The notes: generated by a model from the letters alone, not told the origin. A DNA stretch of 64,000 nt from Spirosoma spitsbergense DSM 19989 (GCF_000374085.1 NZ_KB893444.1:32228-96227); one strand, 5' to 3'; shown: positions 8,147 to 17,846, numbered from the stretch's first letter. Numbers and translations: made by a program.

Positions 8147-9217
8147 ATGTCTCTTTTCCTCACACAACATACAAACTGGCCCGCTCCCCAAACGCCCTAC
8201 GAAACGGAGGCCCTGGCGTTTTGCCGGGCCTGGTTAGCGGGTCAGGAACGCTTTACGCTACATACGTCCGGCTCCACCGGAACGCCAAAACCGATCACCC
8301 TCACGCGGGCACAGATGCAGGCGAGTGCCCGCCTGACCGGCCAAACGCTGGGGTTATTGTCGGGCGATACGGCCCTTGTTTGTCTCAATATCCGCTACGT
8401 GGCTGGTATTATGATGCTGGTACGGGGGCTGGAACTGGACCTACCCATGACCATTATCGAACCAGAAGCCAATCCATTTATAAACGTCACGCCTGATACC
8501 AATCCCTTTGCCTTTACTGCCCTGGTACCGCTGCAACTGCAGACCATTTTATCGACGGGCAATGAGGGCCAGGTAGCAATGTTGAACGCCATGAAAGCTA
8601 TTCTGGTGGGAGGAGCTGCTACCAGCCCGGCGCTGGAGCAGGCATTACAAGTCATTAGGGCACCGGTCTACGCGACCTACGGCATGACCGAAACGGTATC
8701 GCATGTGGCCCTCCGGCGGCTCAATGGCCCTGACCGGAGCGAGTGGTTTACTGCCCTTGAGGGTGTCGACCTCGGTATCGATGAGCGTGGCTGTCTGCAC
8801 ATCACGTCGGCGGCTACGAATTTTGAGCGTATCCAGACGAACGACGTTGTTGCCCTGCCCGACCCAATGCACTTCCGGTTGCTGGGACGCGCCGACCGGG
8901 TCATTAACAGCGGAGGAGTGAAAATACAGCCCGAACAGGTCGAACAGATTATTCAGCAGGTGTTAGCACAAAATCAGGAAAACGGGTTGCCCCGTTTGTT
9001 TGTGGCCGGACTGCCCGACGAAAAATTGGGTCAGCGGGTGGTGGTGGTCTGCGAACAGGTTTCCCTTCCCGATGCGCAATGGACAGCCATGCAGGGTGCC
9101 ATTCGGGAGAAAGCAGGCCCGTACGCCGTACCGAAGGCGTGGATTACAGTTCACCAATTCGCCGAAACACCTACGGGCAAGGTTGACCAGCGGGCTATAC
9201 TTGCTGGAATACGCTAA
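8147..9217 (+). CDS. menE: O-succinylbenzoate-CoA ligase
   Basis: A short AMP-forming acyl-CoA ligase (356 aa), the compact MenE form seen in Bacteroidota. It activates O-succinylbenzoate with ATP and CoA, making the substrate for MenB. Motifs: P-loop TSGSTGTPKPITLTRAQM (~44-61), ATYGMTETVSHVAL (~174-187, A5-type motif), GRADRVINSGGVKIQPEQVE (hinge region), and TGKVDQRAIL, which carries the catalytic lysine at the C-terminus. The ATG at 8147 is preferred over the in-frame TTG at 8141. The stop codon is followed by the next gene after 26 bp. Confidence 0.93.
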   Translation: MSLFLTQHTNWPAPQTPYETEALAFCRAWLAGQERFTLHTSGSTGTPKPITLTRAQMQASARLTGQTLGLLSGDTALVCLNIRYVAGIMMLVRGLELDLPMTIIEPEANPFINVTPDTNPFAFTALVPLQLQTILSTGNEGQVAMLNAMKAILVGGAATSPALEQALQVIRAPVYATYGMTETVSHVALRRLNGPDRSEWFTALEGVDLGIDERGCLHITSAATNFERIQTNDVVALPDPMHFRLLGRADRVINSGGVKIQPEQVEQIIQQVLAQNQENGLPRLFVAGLPDEKLGQRVVVVCEQVSLPDAQWTAMQGAIREKAGPYAVPKAWITVHQFAETPTGKVDQRAILAGIR

Positions 9218-9243
9218 CTTTGCCGTTTGCCAATTACTGCCTT

Positions 9244-9984
9244 ATGTCTTTTCAACGTCTCCGGATTCGCTACCAGACCGCCCGGTCGCTACCCGCGCCC
9301 TACGCCTATTTTTATACCCTTACCGCCCAGCCCACGGCCAATAGCGACATACAGCTGGATCTAGCTATGACGTATCCCGACCGCGACGATATTGACGATG
9401 ATGAACTGATTGCTGAAGGGTTCACCCGCAACGATGACCTTACCTGGTCTGGACGGTTACCCAAAAACTGGTTTGATACGCTAACAAATCTTGCCCGCGC
9501 CACCCGCCTGCAACCGCTGGATGAAGATGCGCTGGGTGAAGACGACGACTTCTGGGAAATTACCCTCGAAACAAGTGGCGAAAAGAAGAAACAGGGTATC
9601 CCGAAGAACAGCGACGACTGGCAGTATACGATGCAGGAACTGATTCAGGCCATCTACGAACGCATGAATCGGGAACGGCCTTTTGAACTGACCTACATTG
9701 ATAACAGCCCCGGTGCTGGTACGCTGGAACGCCGGCTAACGGCTTCCTTTACCGAACGAGCCATTCGGCTTCTGCGGGTTCAGAACCAACGGGAGCAAAG
9801 CAGCACGTTGCCCTGGTCCACCTTACAGCAGGTGATGGGCCAGGTATACGAGCATGATTTCGACCCGCAGGATGCTCAGCTAAAACGGCCTTCCCGCAGC
9901 GGTCAATGGCTTAACCTGGGCACCGATGAGTGGTACGATATAAGCCGGCTGAAGAGCCTGACCCGGTTCCTGTCCGACTTATAG
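9244..9984 (+). CDS. Unknown acidic soluble protein
   Basis: I do not recognise this 246-residue protein. It is hydrophilic, has no signal or membrane segment, and is rich in Asp and Glu, with the run DRDDIDDDELIAEG near residue 45. The centre (WQYTMQELIQAIYERMNRER) is predicted helical and the end is WYDISRLKSLTRFLSDL. The ATG at 9244 is taken as start because the in-frame TTG at 9220 lies in menE-proximal sequence. It is probably co-transcribed with menE and overlaps the convergent methyltransferase gene by 6 bp. Confidence 0.7.
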   Translation: MSFQRLRIRYQTARSLPAPYAYFYTLTAQPTANSDIQLDLAMTYPDRDDIDDDELIAEGFTRNDDLTWSGRLPKNWFDTLTNLARATRLQPLDEDALGEDDDFWEITLETSGEKKKQGIPKNSDDWQYTMQELIQAIYERMNRERPFELTYIDNSPGAGTLERRLTASFTERAIRLLRVQNQREQSSTLPWSTLQQVMGQVYEHDFDPQDAQLKRPSRSGQWLNLGTDEWYDISRLKSLTRFLSDL

Positions 9985-10623
9985 GTACCACACCTCCGTC
10001 GATACCATTCCGCTTACCTGCCCTTTTTGCTTACTGCGTTGTAAACCTGATTCGGCAAGGAGTTTCTGCCAGTCCGCCAGTTCTACGGTTTTGATACCGG
10101 CCGTCAGCCGAAAGAAGCGGATCATCGTCCATAGCAGGAGCTTCTGCCACCCGATCCGGGGGTTTACAAAGTCGGTAACGAACCACAAACCACTGGGGTT
10201 CAACACCTTTTGGAGTTGGGGAATCAGGCCCGATTGCAGGTACTGTTCGGTGAACAGATCCAGCACGAAGGGCGTCATGATAACGTCGAACGACTTCTCC
10301 GGTTTCAGGGACATCTCATCCCCTACCCGAAACACGACCGAACCCGCTATGTTGTGGTTAATCACCCGCTTACTGGCACGGGCCAGCATCTGAGCGGATG
10401 CCTCCAGGTAAACAACCTGGTTTGGCTGGCAGTGGATAAGCACCTGCTGGAGTAGCCAGCCCGTGCCGCCCCCCACAATTAGTATGTGTGCGTTGGTCGG
10501 AATCTGATTCAGGAATACGACCTGTGCCCGTCGCAGCCGGTGACCGAAGACCAGAAAAGCGAGGAAATCATAAAAAGGAGCGACCCAATCGAAATTTGGC
10601 TTTCCAGCGGGCGTATGCTCCAT
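9979..10623 (-). CDS. Class I SAM-dependent methyltransferase
   Basis: A 214-residue protein. The N-terminus NFDWVAPFYDFLAFLVFG is like UbiE/BioC-type enzymes. Then come motif I HILIVGGGTGWLLQQVL (SAM-binding glycine loop), the acidic VVYLEASAQML that holds the ribose, VFRVGDEM (post-II) and FDVIMTPFVLDLF (motif IV). The substrate is unknown. Its position next to menE invites comparison with MenG/UbiE, but motifs II and III diverge and it is shorter, so I do not assign that. The start is ATG 10623. The frame continues upstream only to a TTG at 10686. Confidence 0.83.
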   Translation of the reverse strand: MEHTPAGKPNFDWVAPFYDFLAFLVFGHRLRRAQVVFLNQIPTNAHILIVGGGTGWLLQQVLIHCQPNQVVYLEASAQMLARASKRVINHNIAGSVVFRVGDEMSLKPEKSFDVIMTPFVLDLFTEQYLQSGLIPQLQKVLNPSGLWFVTDFVNPRIGWQKLLLWTMIRFFRLTAGIKTVELADWQKLLAESGLQRSKQKGQVSGMVSTEVWYL

Positions 10624-10754
10624 ACTGCGTTTGTATTCCTTACGGGAAAGAATCGTTTCTTTCCGAAGCAAATATATCCCGAACAACCGTCATTGTTGAC
10701 GGATGGCAAAACAGGGAGTCCTATTTACGCCATAATGCGCTCTGTCAGGCAACC

Positions 10755-11396
10755 TCATGCAAAGGGAAATTTCTTATAAATCGCACTCAGGGCCACGTCA
10801 TTTCCCAGCACCGGAACGGATTCGGTCAGGTTGTGGGCACTGGTATTGAGCCATAGTCCGGGCGTGTCGGCCCGGACGTACGAGATAACCCACGGCTTGT
10901 GCTGACTAACAAACAGTACCTGTTTCAAACCCGGAATCTGCTTATACAACTCCAGTTTTTCGCCCAGGTCAAAAGCCAGGGTGCTTTGTGATAGCACCTC
11001 AATGAGCAGCACCGGATTTTTCACGGTGGCCGTTGATACGTTACCACTTGGCAACACCAGATAATCGGGCGGTCCCTGCACAACGCTCACATCCGCATTG
11101 ACCGAGTCGCCGGTGGCTTCAATGAAGATTTTGATGTTACTGCTATATACAGTCAACTCATCCTGACTGTCGAATAAAGACACCAGTAGATAATTGAGCC
11201 GGGAAACCAGCGACTCGTGGGGTAGTGATGCCTGCGACATGGAGATGATTTCGCCGTTTACGTATTCAATAGTGTACTCGCATTGCTCGGCGAAATCCAG
11301 GTATTCGTCAAAAGAAGCCTTTACCCGAAGCGTATCGGGGGCCAGTTCGCGCTCGGCAAGGGTTAGCGGCAGTGGATGCAGGACGGTCGTTGTCAT
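10755..11396 (-). CDS. Uma2-family (DUF820) putative restriction-type nuclease
   Basis: A 213-residue PD-(D/E)XK-fold protein. The family pattern is visible: YTIEYVNGEIISMSQASLPHE (first acidic core), NADVSVVQGPPDYL (the conserved D in P-D-V/A-D-V position), and VLLIEVLSQSTLAFDLGEKLELY, which is the E-V-x-S-x-S-T-x-x-x-D-x-x-x-K-x-x-x-Y signature, followed by IPGLKQVLFVSQ. Uma2 proteins are common in Cyanobacteria and Bacteroidota, often in many copies. Their cellular role is not settled. The start is ATG 11396. The longer reading frame to 11483 has no family residues. Confidence 0.88.
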   Translation of the reverse strand: MTTTVLHPLPLTLAERELAPDTLRVKASFDEYLDFAEQCEYTIEYVNGEIISMSQASLPHESLVSRLNYLLVSLFDSQDELTVYSSNIKIFIEATGDSVNADVSVVQGPPDYLVLPSGNVSTATVKNPVLLIEVLSQSTLAFDLGEKLELYKQIPGLKQVLFVSQHKPWVISYVRADTPGLWLNTSAHNLTESVPVLGNDVALSAIYKKFPFA

Positions 11397-11510
11397 AACG
11401 GAGTCGGTTATATAGGGTAAATCTACCGAAATTAGCGTTAAAAAAACAGGCCAGCATCGGGTCGATACGGGCCTGTCAGGCATTGGCAGAAGGATAATCT
11501 GTCGTATGCT

Positions 11511-13874
11511 TTATGCTGGAACGTTAACTAATCCTTTCATTTTTACCGTACGTTTGCTGCTGGCTTTTACGACCACCTCTTCACCAAATACGGTCAGCGT
11601 AATGGGTTCCTCCGAAAAATTCTCCACCGTAACACCCTGCTGCGTAGTGGTTACCTGCAACATGGCTCCCCGGAACCGAATCTTGAACGACAGAGACTGC
11701 CAGTTATCCGGGCAGTAAGGGTCAAGAATGAGTTGGGCGTCATTACCCATGCCCCGTTTCACCCGCATCCCGCCAAACCCTTTCACCACAGCCAGCCAGG
11801 TACCGGCCATGCTGGTGATGTGACACCCGTCTTCGGTGTCGTTATTGTAATCGTCGAGGTCGAGCCGGGCGGTGCGGAGATACATCTCGTAGGCCTTGGC
11901 CTTCATGCCCAGCTTCGATGCCTGAATGGAGTGTACGCAGGGCGACAGCGATGATTCATGCACCGTCATGGGTTCGTAGAAATCGAAATTCCGCTTCAGG
12001 GTTTCCGCATCGAACTCATCCTCAAAGAAATACAGCCCCTGCAGCACATCGGCCTGCTTGATGAAACAAGACCGCAGAATCCGGTCCCAGGACCAGTGCT
12101 GGTTGATGGGTCGCTGTCCCCTTGGAATGTCCGAAACCGGCATCAGGTCTTTATCCAGAAAACCTTCCTGTTGCAGAAATACGCCTAGTTGCTCGTCCTG
12201 AGGCAGGTACATCTTGTTAATGATATGCCCGGCGGTGGCCAGTTCCTTCTCTTCCCGGAAGTGAATCCGATCAATCAGTTCAGCGTATTTATCGGGGTCC
12301 AGGGCTTTCACTGTAGCAACGGCTTCGGTGGTGTAGCGGAGTGTCCAGGCAGCAATGTAGTTGGTATACCAGTTGTTGTTGACGTTGTTTTCGTACTCGT
12401 TCGGCCCCGTTACGCCCAGCATGACATACTGCTCTTTCGCGGTCGACCAGTTGACCCGCTGGCTCCAGAACCGACTGATGGCAATGAGCACTTCCAGCCC
12501 GTACTCAACCAGGTACTGCTCGTCGCCGGTGTAGCGCACGTAGTCGTAGATGGCGTAGGCGATTGCCCCGTTCCGGTGAATTTCCTCGAACGTGATTTCC
12601 CACTCGTTGTGGCACTCTTCGCCGTTCATGGTCACCATCGGGTACAGCGCGGCACCGGCCCGGAACCCCAGTTTCTGCGCATTTTCGATGGCTTTCCCCA
12701 GTTGCTTGTACCGATAAACGAGTAGATTTTTGGCTACTTTCTGGTCGGCGGTGGCGAGGTAAAAGGGCAGGCAGTAAGCCTCGGTATCCCAATACGTGCT
12801 GCCGCCGTATTTTTCACCCGTAAATCCTTTCGGACCAATGTTTAGTCGCTCGTCTTCGCCGGTATAGGTCTGGTTCAACTGGAAAATATTGAACCGGATA
12901 CCCTGCTGCGCGGCCATGGTACGATCGTCCGAATCCCCCTCAATGACGATGTCATTCATTTTCCACTTATCGGCCCAGGCCTGCTTCTGCTCGAACAGCA
13001 TTTTGTCGAAGCCTTTCCGCGTAATCTGCTGCATGTACTGATGCGCCTGCTTCATTAACTCGTCCGAATCGTAATTCAGCGACGACAGGTTTACGCCGTA
13101 CTTGTAAATGACGGTTTCCTGATTTTGCCGGCAATCGAGTGAGATACGGTTGGCTACGTATTTTTCGTATTTGATAGGCTGCGACTGGAAGTCCACTCGT
13201 ACGCCATCCTGCTCGATTTCCACGCACATGCCCGTAGCCACGTGAAAATCGGTTTTTCGGGTACGCAGTTCGATATACGCTTCCCCGTAGGCCGTTTCTT
13301 TTCGCACTTCATCCCAGAAGGTTTCGTCGTAATTAGCATCCCGGTTCCGAATATCGCCGTTGATGTAGGGCGTAACGGTAATTTTACCATCAAAATTCAG
13401 CGGTTTGATGGCGTACCGAATGGCCCCGGCCTCATCGTCGACGATGGAGCAAAACCGTTTGGCATTTACCTGTAGCTGTTTGCCACTTTTCATCACGGCC
13501 ACAAATGAGCGTTCCAGGTACCCTTCCTGCATGTTGAGCACCCGCCGAAAATCGCGCACCTCGCACTGATTCAAGTCGAGGATTTCGTACTCCACCTCCA
13601 CGTCGATACCAATCCAGTTGGCGGCATTGAGCACTTTGGCAAAGTATTCGGGATAGCCATTTTTCCACCAGCCCACGCGGGTTTTATCGGGGTAATAAAC
13701 CCCGGCAACGTAGTTACCCAATAAGGTTTTGCCGGAGTATTTCTCTTCAAACGACCCGCGCCCGCCCAAACGGCCATTGCCCAGCGACATCAGGCTTTCG
13801 GTAATTTCATTAAACTCAGGGTGAAAACCTTCTTCAACAATATTCCAGGGGTCTTGCTTAATGTAGTGTTTCAT
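11511..13874 (-). CDS. Glycoside hydrolase family 65 disaccharide phosphorylase
   Basis: 787 residues, full length for GH65. These enzymes split alpha-glucosides such as maltose, trehalose or kojibiose with phosphate to beta-glucose 1-phosphate. Visible are the N-terminal beta-sandwich start EEGFHPEFNEITESLMSLGN, the (alpha/alpha)6 barrel with YGGSTYWDTEAYCLPFYL, the catalytic acid E493 in GVTGPNEYENNVNNNWYTN, PINQHWSWDRILRSCFIKQADVLQGLYFF, and a C-terminal beta domain. No signal peptide, so the enzyme is cytoplasmic. No beta-phosphoglucomutase or transporter is adjacent, so the substrate stays open, with maltose most likely. Confidence 0.92.
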   Translation of the reverse strand: MKHYIKQDPWNIVEEGFHPEFNEITESLMSLGNGRLGGRGSFEEKYSGKTLLGNYVAGVYYPDKTRVGWWKNGYPEYFAKVLNAANWIGIDVEVEYEILDLNQCEVRDFRRVLNMQEGYLERSFVAVMKSGKQLQVNAKRFCSIVDDEAGAIRYAIKPLNFDGKITVTPYINGDIRNRDANYDETFWDEVRKETAYGEAYIELRTRKTDFHVATGMCVEIEQDGVRVDFQSQPIKYEKYVANRISLDCRQNQETVIYKYGVNLSSLNYDSDELMKQAHQYMQQITRKGFDKMLFEQKQAWADKWKMNDIVIEGDSDDRTMAAQQGIRFNIFQLNQTYTGEDERLNIGPKGFTGEKYGGSTYWDTEAYCLPFYLATADQKVAKNLLVYRYKQLGKAIENAQKLGFRAGAALYPMVTMNGEECHNEWEITFEEIHRNGAIAYAIYDYVRYTGDEQYLVEYGLEVLIAISRFWSQRVNWSTAKEQYVMLGVTGPNEYENNVNNNWYTNYIAAWTLRYTTEAVATVKALDPDKYAELIDRIHFREEKELATAGHIINKMYLPQDEQLGVFLQQEGFLDKDLMPVSDIPRGQRPINQHWSWDRILRSCFIKQADVLQGLYFFEDEFDAETLKRNFDFYEPMTVHESSLSPCVHSIQASKLGMKAKAYEMYLRTARLDLDDYNNDTEDGCHITSMAGTWLAVVKGFGGMRVKRGMGNDAQLILDPYCPDNWQSLSFKIRFRGAMLQVTTTQQGVTVENFSEEPITLTVFGEEVVVKASSKRTVKMKGLVNVPA

Positions 13875-13904
13875 TCAAACTAAATCATAGGTTATTGATA
13901 CCAT

Positions 13905-14348
13905 TTACAACGTATTAGGATTCCAGACAATGTGCGCAAACTCCCGGGCCAGGGTATTCAGTCGTTCATCGGCACTTGCCAGAATAGGAGATGGATACGT
14001 AAGCTGCTGATAAGTGGCCAGCTGAATAGCATCCAACGTACGAAGACTATACCGAATAGCATACGTCTGGATTAACTGCTCAGCAGAGCGGCAAACGGCG
14101 TCATGGATTGGCTCTACATAGAAATTAGTAAGCGAGTCGTCGAACGCCTGAGTAGCTACCTGCCATTTTTCCTGTGTAAGTTGCCCCGTGCGGTATTTCG
14201 TCGCGAATGAACTTTTAATTTCAATACAGGCTAGTTCTGAAATGAAAATATACGTTTCCGGGTCCTGAATGATAGTGGTTACCTGTGCGCTACCTTTTTC
14301 ATCCGTGTAGTATTTGACTAAAGCAGACGTATCAAAAAAATAAATCAT
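13905..14348 (-). CDS. PIN-domain toxin (VapC-like)
   Basis: A 147-residue PIN-domain ribonuclease, likely the toxin of a type II pair. The acidic residues of the PIN site are visible: D6 in YFFDTSALVKYYTDE, E37/E40 in ELACIEIKSSF, D105 in RTLDAIQLATY and D125 in ILASADERL. Its ATG overlaps the end of the small upstream gene by 4 bases (ATGA type), which is standard for antitoxin-toxin pairs. Confidence 0.88.
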   Translation of the reverse strand: MIYFFDTSALVKYYTDEKGSAQVTTIIQDPETYIFISELACIEIKSSFATKYRTGQLTQEKWQVATQAFDDSLTNFYVEPIHDAVCRSAEQLIQTYAIRYSLRTLDAIQLATYQQLTYPSPILASADERLNTLAREFAHIVWNPNTL

Positions 14349-14554
14349 AGTCTATCTTCACGCTCGTCAATGATAAGTTGACTCAACGACCCTTTCCCCC
14401 CTTCAAGGGCCTCCCTAACCTTCAGATAAGCATTATTCTTAATTCGGGTTGGGGGAAGCTGGTCTTTTATCTCAGCGATGTATTTAGAGACCTTTGCCAA
14501 CTCAGATTCCGACAATTGATTCAACTGCGAGGTCACTTGTTCTTTCAGGCTCAT
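14345..14554 (-). CDS. Putative antitoxin of the PIN toxin
   Basis: A 69-residue, highly charged protein directly upstream of and overlapping the PIN gene. It starts with LKEQVTSQLNQLSESELAKVSKYIAEIKD-type helices and ends with LSQLIIDEREDRL, the kind of flexible acidic tail that wraps a VapC toxin. I cannot name its DNA-binding family. The start ATG 14554 is preferred over the in-frame TTG at 14563. Confidence 0.75.
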   Translation of the reverse strand: MSLKEQVTSQLNQLSESELAKVSKYIAEIKDQLPPTRIKNNAYLKVREALEGGKGSLSQLIIDEREDRL

Positions 14555-14559
14555 AGTCG

Positions 14560-15156
14560 TCAACTTTGTATTTTTACAAAAGTATTCATTTCTGCCTTTA
14601 CGCGCATGGCCTGATTCAGGTGCCGTTCAGTATGTGCCACCAGCATCCGAAACGTGTCGCCCAACCTGATTTTCAGCCATTGGCCGAACAAACTGGCGAC
14701 TTTCTCCTGATTCCAGTCGAGGTAAACGGCTTTATCCAGTAAGGTATGGAGCAGTGTCTGTAATTCATTGAATTGTTCCAGTACCGCTGCCGGGTCTAAA
14801 TCAGCCGCGCGCCGGGGTCGGATGATGCCCGGTGCGGGGAGTTTCATTTTCGCCTGAGGGTCAACAATGTGCAACATCACTTTACCTATCCAATCGCTTT
14901 CCAGTACCTGATCAGCAGGCTGGGTTTGCAGCAGTCCCAGGGTATCCACTTTGTGCTGTAGGTTCCGGATATAGTAGCGTTCGGCCAGGTTCAGATGTTG
15001 TAAACACTCCACAATACTCCAGCCGGGAGAGGATCGGCCAACGGTTGGTTTCCAGCGTAGCTGTTCCTCAGTGAGGGGCGTAAACTCCCGCTCAATGGTT
15101 TGCAGTATGACCGAAAGGCGTGTTTGTAGGTCGTGGGCAGTCTCAAGCTTATTCAT
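14560..15156 (-). CDS. DinB/YfiT-like four-helix metal protein
   Basis: A 198-residue DinB-superfamily protein. The first helix plus WSIVECLQHLNLAERYYIRN (~46-65) carries the first metal histidine. RMLVAHTERHLNQAMRVK (~170-187) supplies the H-x-x-x-H pair. Relatives in Firmicutes and Bacteroidota include bacillithiol transferases and many of unknown function. Chance or not, it sits 5 bp upstream of the antitoxin gene and 11 bp downstream of the nucleotidyltransferase, so these genes likely share a transcript. Confidence 0.85.
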   Translation of the reverse strand: MNKLETAHDLQTRLSVILQTIEREFTPLTEEQLRWKPTVGRSSPGWSIVECLQHLNLAERYYIRNLQHKVDTLGLLQTQPADQVLESDWIGKVMLHIVDPQAKMKLPAPGIIRPRRAADLDPAAVLEQFNELQTLLHTLLDKAVYLDWNQEKVASLFGQWLKIRLGDTFRMLVAHTERHLNQAMRVKAEMNTFVKIQS

Positions 15157-15167
15157 GGGAATTGGTT

Positions 15168-15776
15168 TTATTGGGACTGCATCTGTACCTGCTGAAACAA
15201 CTCGATATCCCGTTTGGAATTAAGGTCGATCCCACCGGCTTCAAACGGTACTTCGGCACAGTCGCTGCGGTGGCGAACGATCACCCACTGCACGCCTTTA
15301 TCTCCTTCCAGCTGAAGTAATTCATTGATATAATCGCGGTAAAAAAGGGTGGGAACTCCCAGTTGCGTACCGTACCGACAGGCGACAATACCGTTGCTTG
15401 TCTCTCTCCGAACGTCGATCATGTGCAGCAGCAGACCCAGCGAAACCAGGGGCTGGTCGGTATGCAAAACCAGTACCGTTTCGATTTCTTTTTTGGTCAG
15501 GTACAGGGCGGCCAGACCCGTTTTTAACGACGATGCCTGCCCCGTAGGCCAGTTCGGATTATCGACCAGGGTGACGGGCAAATCGGTCAGTTCGGGAACG
15601 ATTTGGGCACGCTCGGCTCCCAGCACCACCACAACAGGACCCCGTTGCAGGGCCAGTGCCGTTTCGGTAATTCGGCGAATCAATGACTGCCCTTTATAGT
15701 GTAATAACTGTTTGACTCCCCCGCCCATTCGTGACGAGTCGCCAGCCGCCAGTATAATCGTTCCTACGTTCAACAC
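15168..15776 (-). CDS. MobA/MocA-like nucleotidyltransferase
   Basis: A 202-residue NTP-transferase. GTIILAAGDSSRMGG is the signature loop with the nucleotide-binding glycine and arginine, KQLLHYKGQSLIRR follows, VLVLHTDQPLV has the metal-binding aspartate, and the end resembles MocA (molybdenum cofactor cytidylyltransferase). The usual neighbours (XdhC, xanthine dehydrogenase) are absent, so substrate specificity is uncertain. The start is probably GTG 15776, since the family motif begins at residue 4 and no upstream ATG is in frame. Confidence 0.85.
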   Translation of the reverse strand: MLNVGTIILAAGDSSRMGGGVKQLLHYKGQSLIRRITETALALQRGPVVVVLGAERAQIVPELTDLPVTLVDNPNWPTGQASSLKTGLAALYLTKKEIETVLVLHTDQPLVSLGLLLHMIDVRRETSNGIVACRYGTQLGVPTLFYRDYINELLQLEGDKGVQWVIVRHRSDCAEVPFEAGGIDLNSKRDIELFQQVQMQSQ

Positions 15777-15854
15777 AACCTTTTTTGGTGAAAGACGAAG
15801 GTAGGAAAAAAGTAGGAAAAGGGTACGGAGATAAGCGAATAGGACAACATTAGC

Positions 15855-17846
15855 CTACAGTGTCTTTGCTTTCAAATACTTATCGAACCAGTTCAGGTAG
15901 CGTTCGGCGCGGTCTTTCAAATAGCTGGGCGTTGTGATACCGTGAAACTGGCCGGGGTAAATAATCAACTGCGTGGGTACGCCCAGCGACCGGAGTGCCT
16001 GATACATCTGTTCGCTACCGGCTACCGGCACGTTGAAATCTTTCTCGCTGGCCATGAACATGGTTGGGGTTTTGATCCGGTCGGCCTTCAGGAACGGGTA
16101 CGACAGTTTCAGCCATTTTTCGGGATTTTTCCAGGGGGCACCCAGTTCGTTTTCGTACTGGTTCGTGTACTGGTCGATGCCGTACATAGCCAGTTGCAGG
16201 GAGCTACCCGCCCCACTAGCGGCTGCCTTAAACCGGGTATCGGTCGCGATGGTATAGTTGGTCAGAATGCCGCCGTAGCTCCAGCCGCCAATACCCAGCC
16301 GCTCGGGGTCGGCAATACCTTTCTCCACTACATAATCGGCCGCGCCCAGAATATCCTGTACCTCCTTATTACCCCAGTCGGCGTAGATCGCTTTCGTAAA
16401 GTCAAGGCCGCGTCCGTTGCTGCCCCGGTAGTTGACGGCCACTACCGCGTAGCCCCCGGCGGCCATAATCTGGCGGTACAGGTCGAACGAAAACTCATCC
16501 TGCCCCACCGGTCCACCGTGGATAAAGAAAATAGTGGGCATTTTTTTGTTGGTGGGTGCATTCGCCGGTTTAAACAGTATGTTCGACACGCTGGTACCAT
16601 CTTTGCTTTTCGAGGTAAACCCCTCTACCGTAGCCAGTTCCAGTGGAGCCAGAAAAGCATCGCTCACGTGCGTGAGTCGGCGGGGGGTACCATTTTCGAG
16701 GGCGTATAACTCGCCGGGCAGTTGTGGTTCACTGAATCCCGCCAGCCAGCTCCCGGCCGATACAGGCTCTAAACTCCCGTAGGACCGGTTGCCACCCGCC
16801 ACTTTCGTAAATTTCCCATCGGCCAGCGTGTACTGACCCACGTAGGTTTGCCGGTCGTCGGCCACCAGTACCCCAATGGATTGCCCGTCTTTCGACCAGC
16901 GGGGGTTACGGACGGGCCGGTCCAGTGCCTTCGACAGTAGTTTCGGTTCACCACCATCCTTACCGATGACCGCCAGCACCGGTTGGTCATACATCAGGAA
17001 ATCACCCGACGCCGTTGACCGCTGGTACGCAATATACTTACCGTCCGGACTCCACACGGGGTCATTGTCGGAGCCAGTCCAGGTCGTCAGTTGCTTCAGG
17101 GCAGCCCCTTTTCGAGCCTCCATTACGTAAATGTCCGTGTTCTGATTTTTGTCCGGTTCGGCCGTACGGTTACTAACAAACGCCAGCTGCTTCCCATCCG
17201 GCGACCAGACCGGTGCTGTTTCGTCGTAGTCACCAGTGGTCAGGGTATCGATTTTTTTGGTAGCCATGTCGAACACGTACAGATGCACGGCACTACGTTC
17301 CAGATACCCTTTCATGTCGGCCTTGAAGTGGTAGCGGTCCATGACGTAGGGCTTCCGCACTTTCGTTTTGGCCGAATCGGCATAGTCGGGGTCGCGCAGC
17401 ACCAGGGCTATTTTCTTCCCGTCGGGTGCCCATTCGTAGTCTTCGAGGTCCGTTTTGAGGTCGGTGAGTTTTTTAGCTTCGCCCCCGCGCCGGTCCATCA
17501 GCCAGAGTTGTCCCTTTGTGGCACCCTGCCTCGCCGACACAAACGACAGGTATTTCCCATCAGGACTGAACCGGGGCCGCGATTCGCCGTCGGGACTACT
17601 GGTGAGCTGCACCGTTTCCTGCCCGTCCCAGCTCACCATCCAGAGGTCGGCATTGCGTTTATCCTTCGTCGTATCGACACTCGACAGTACGTAGGCCACC
17701 AATTTCCCATCCGGCGATACCTGCGGATCGTTGATGGTTTGTAGCCGGTAAATATCCTGCGGGGCGATGGGTCTTTTTTTGGCGGGTGTTTGTGCCAGGC
17801 TAACCGCAGCAGTCAGCGTTAGTATGCCAAGGAGTATTGTTTTCAT
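15855..17846 (-). CDS. S9-family prolyl oligopeptidase, secreted
   Basis: A 663-residue exported serine peptidase. Signal peptide MKTILLGILTLTAAVSLAQ, then a beta-propeller with repeated TolB-like blades (WSPDGKQLAFVSNR, PVWSPDGKYIAYQR), then the alpha/beta-hydrolase domain from ~430: FFIHGGPVGQDEFSFDLYRQ, nucleophile S523 in IGGWSYGGILTNY, and the histidine in YPGQFHGITTPSY. Such enzymes trim short peptides (dipeptidyl or acylaminoacyl peptidases). The start ATG 17846 is chosen because the signal peptide begins there. The frame is open to 17924. Confidence 0.93.
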   Translation of the reverse strand: MKTILLGILTLTAAVSLAQTPAKKRPIAPQDIYRLQTINDPQVSPDGKLVAYVLSSVDTTKDKRNADLWMVSWDGQETVQLTSSPDGESRPRFSPDGKYLSFVSARQGATKGQLWLMDRRGGEAKKLTDLKTDLEDYEWAPDGKKIALVLRDPDYADSAKTKVRKPYVMDRYHFKADMKGYLERSAVHLYVFDMATKKIDTLTTGDYDETAPVWSPDGKQLAFVSNRTAEPDKNQNTDIYVMEARKGAALKQLTTWTGSDNDPVWSPDGKYIAYQRSTASGDFLMYDQPVLAVIGKDGGEPKLLSKALDRPVRNPRWSKDGQSIGVLVADDRQTYVGQYTLADGKFTKVAGGNRSYGSLEPVSAGSWLAGFSEPQLPGELYALENGTPRRLTHVSDAFLAPLELATVEGFTSKSKDGTSVSNILFKPANAPTNKKMPTIFFIHGGPVGQDEFSFDLYRQIMAAGGYAVVAVNYRGSNGRGLDFTKAIYADWGNKEVQDILGAADYVVEKGIADPERLGIGGWSYGGILTNYTIATDTRFKAAASGAGSSLQLAMYGIDQYTNQYENELGAPWKNPEKWLKLSYPFLKADRIKTPTMFMASEKDFNVPVAGSEQMYQALRSLGVPTQLIIYPGQFHGITTPSYLKDRAERYLNWFDKYLKAKTL

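Noticed and set aside
8071..8496. 141-codon frame overlapping the start of menE
   Set aside because: It lies inside menE in a different frame and starts inside the hairpin. menE motifs prove the other frame.
9979..10623. MenG/UbiE quinone methyltransferase
   Set aside because: Only the SAM-binding core matches. The MenG-specific motifs are not visible, so the call stays generic.
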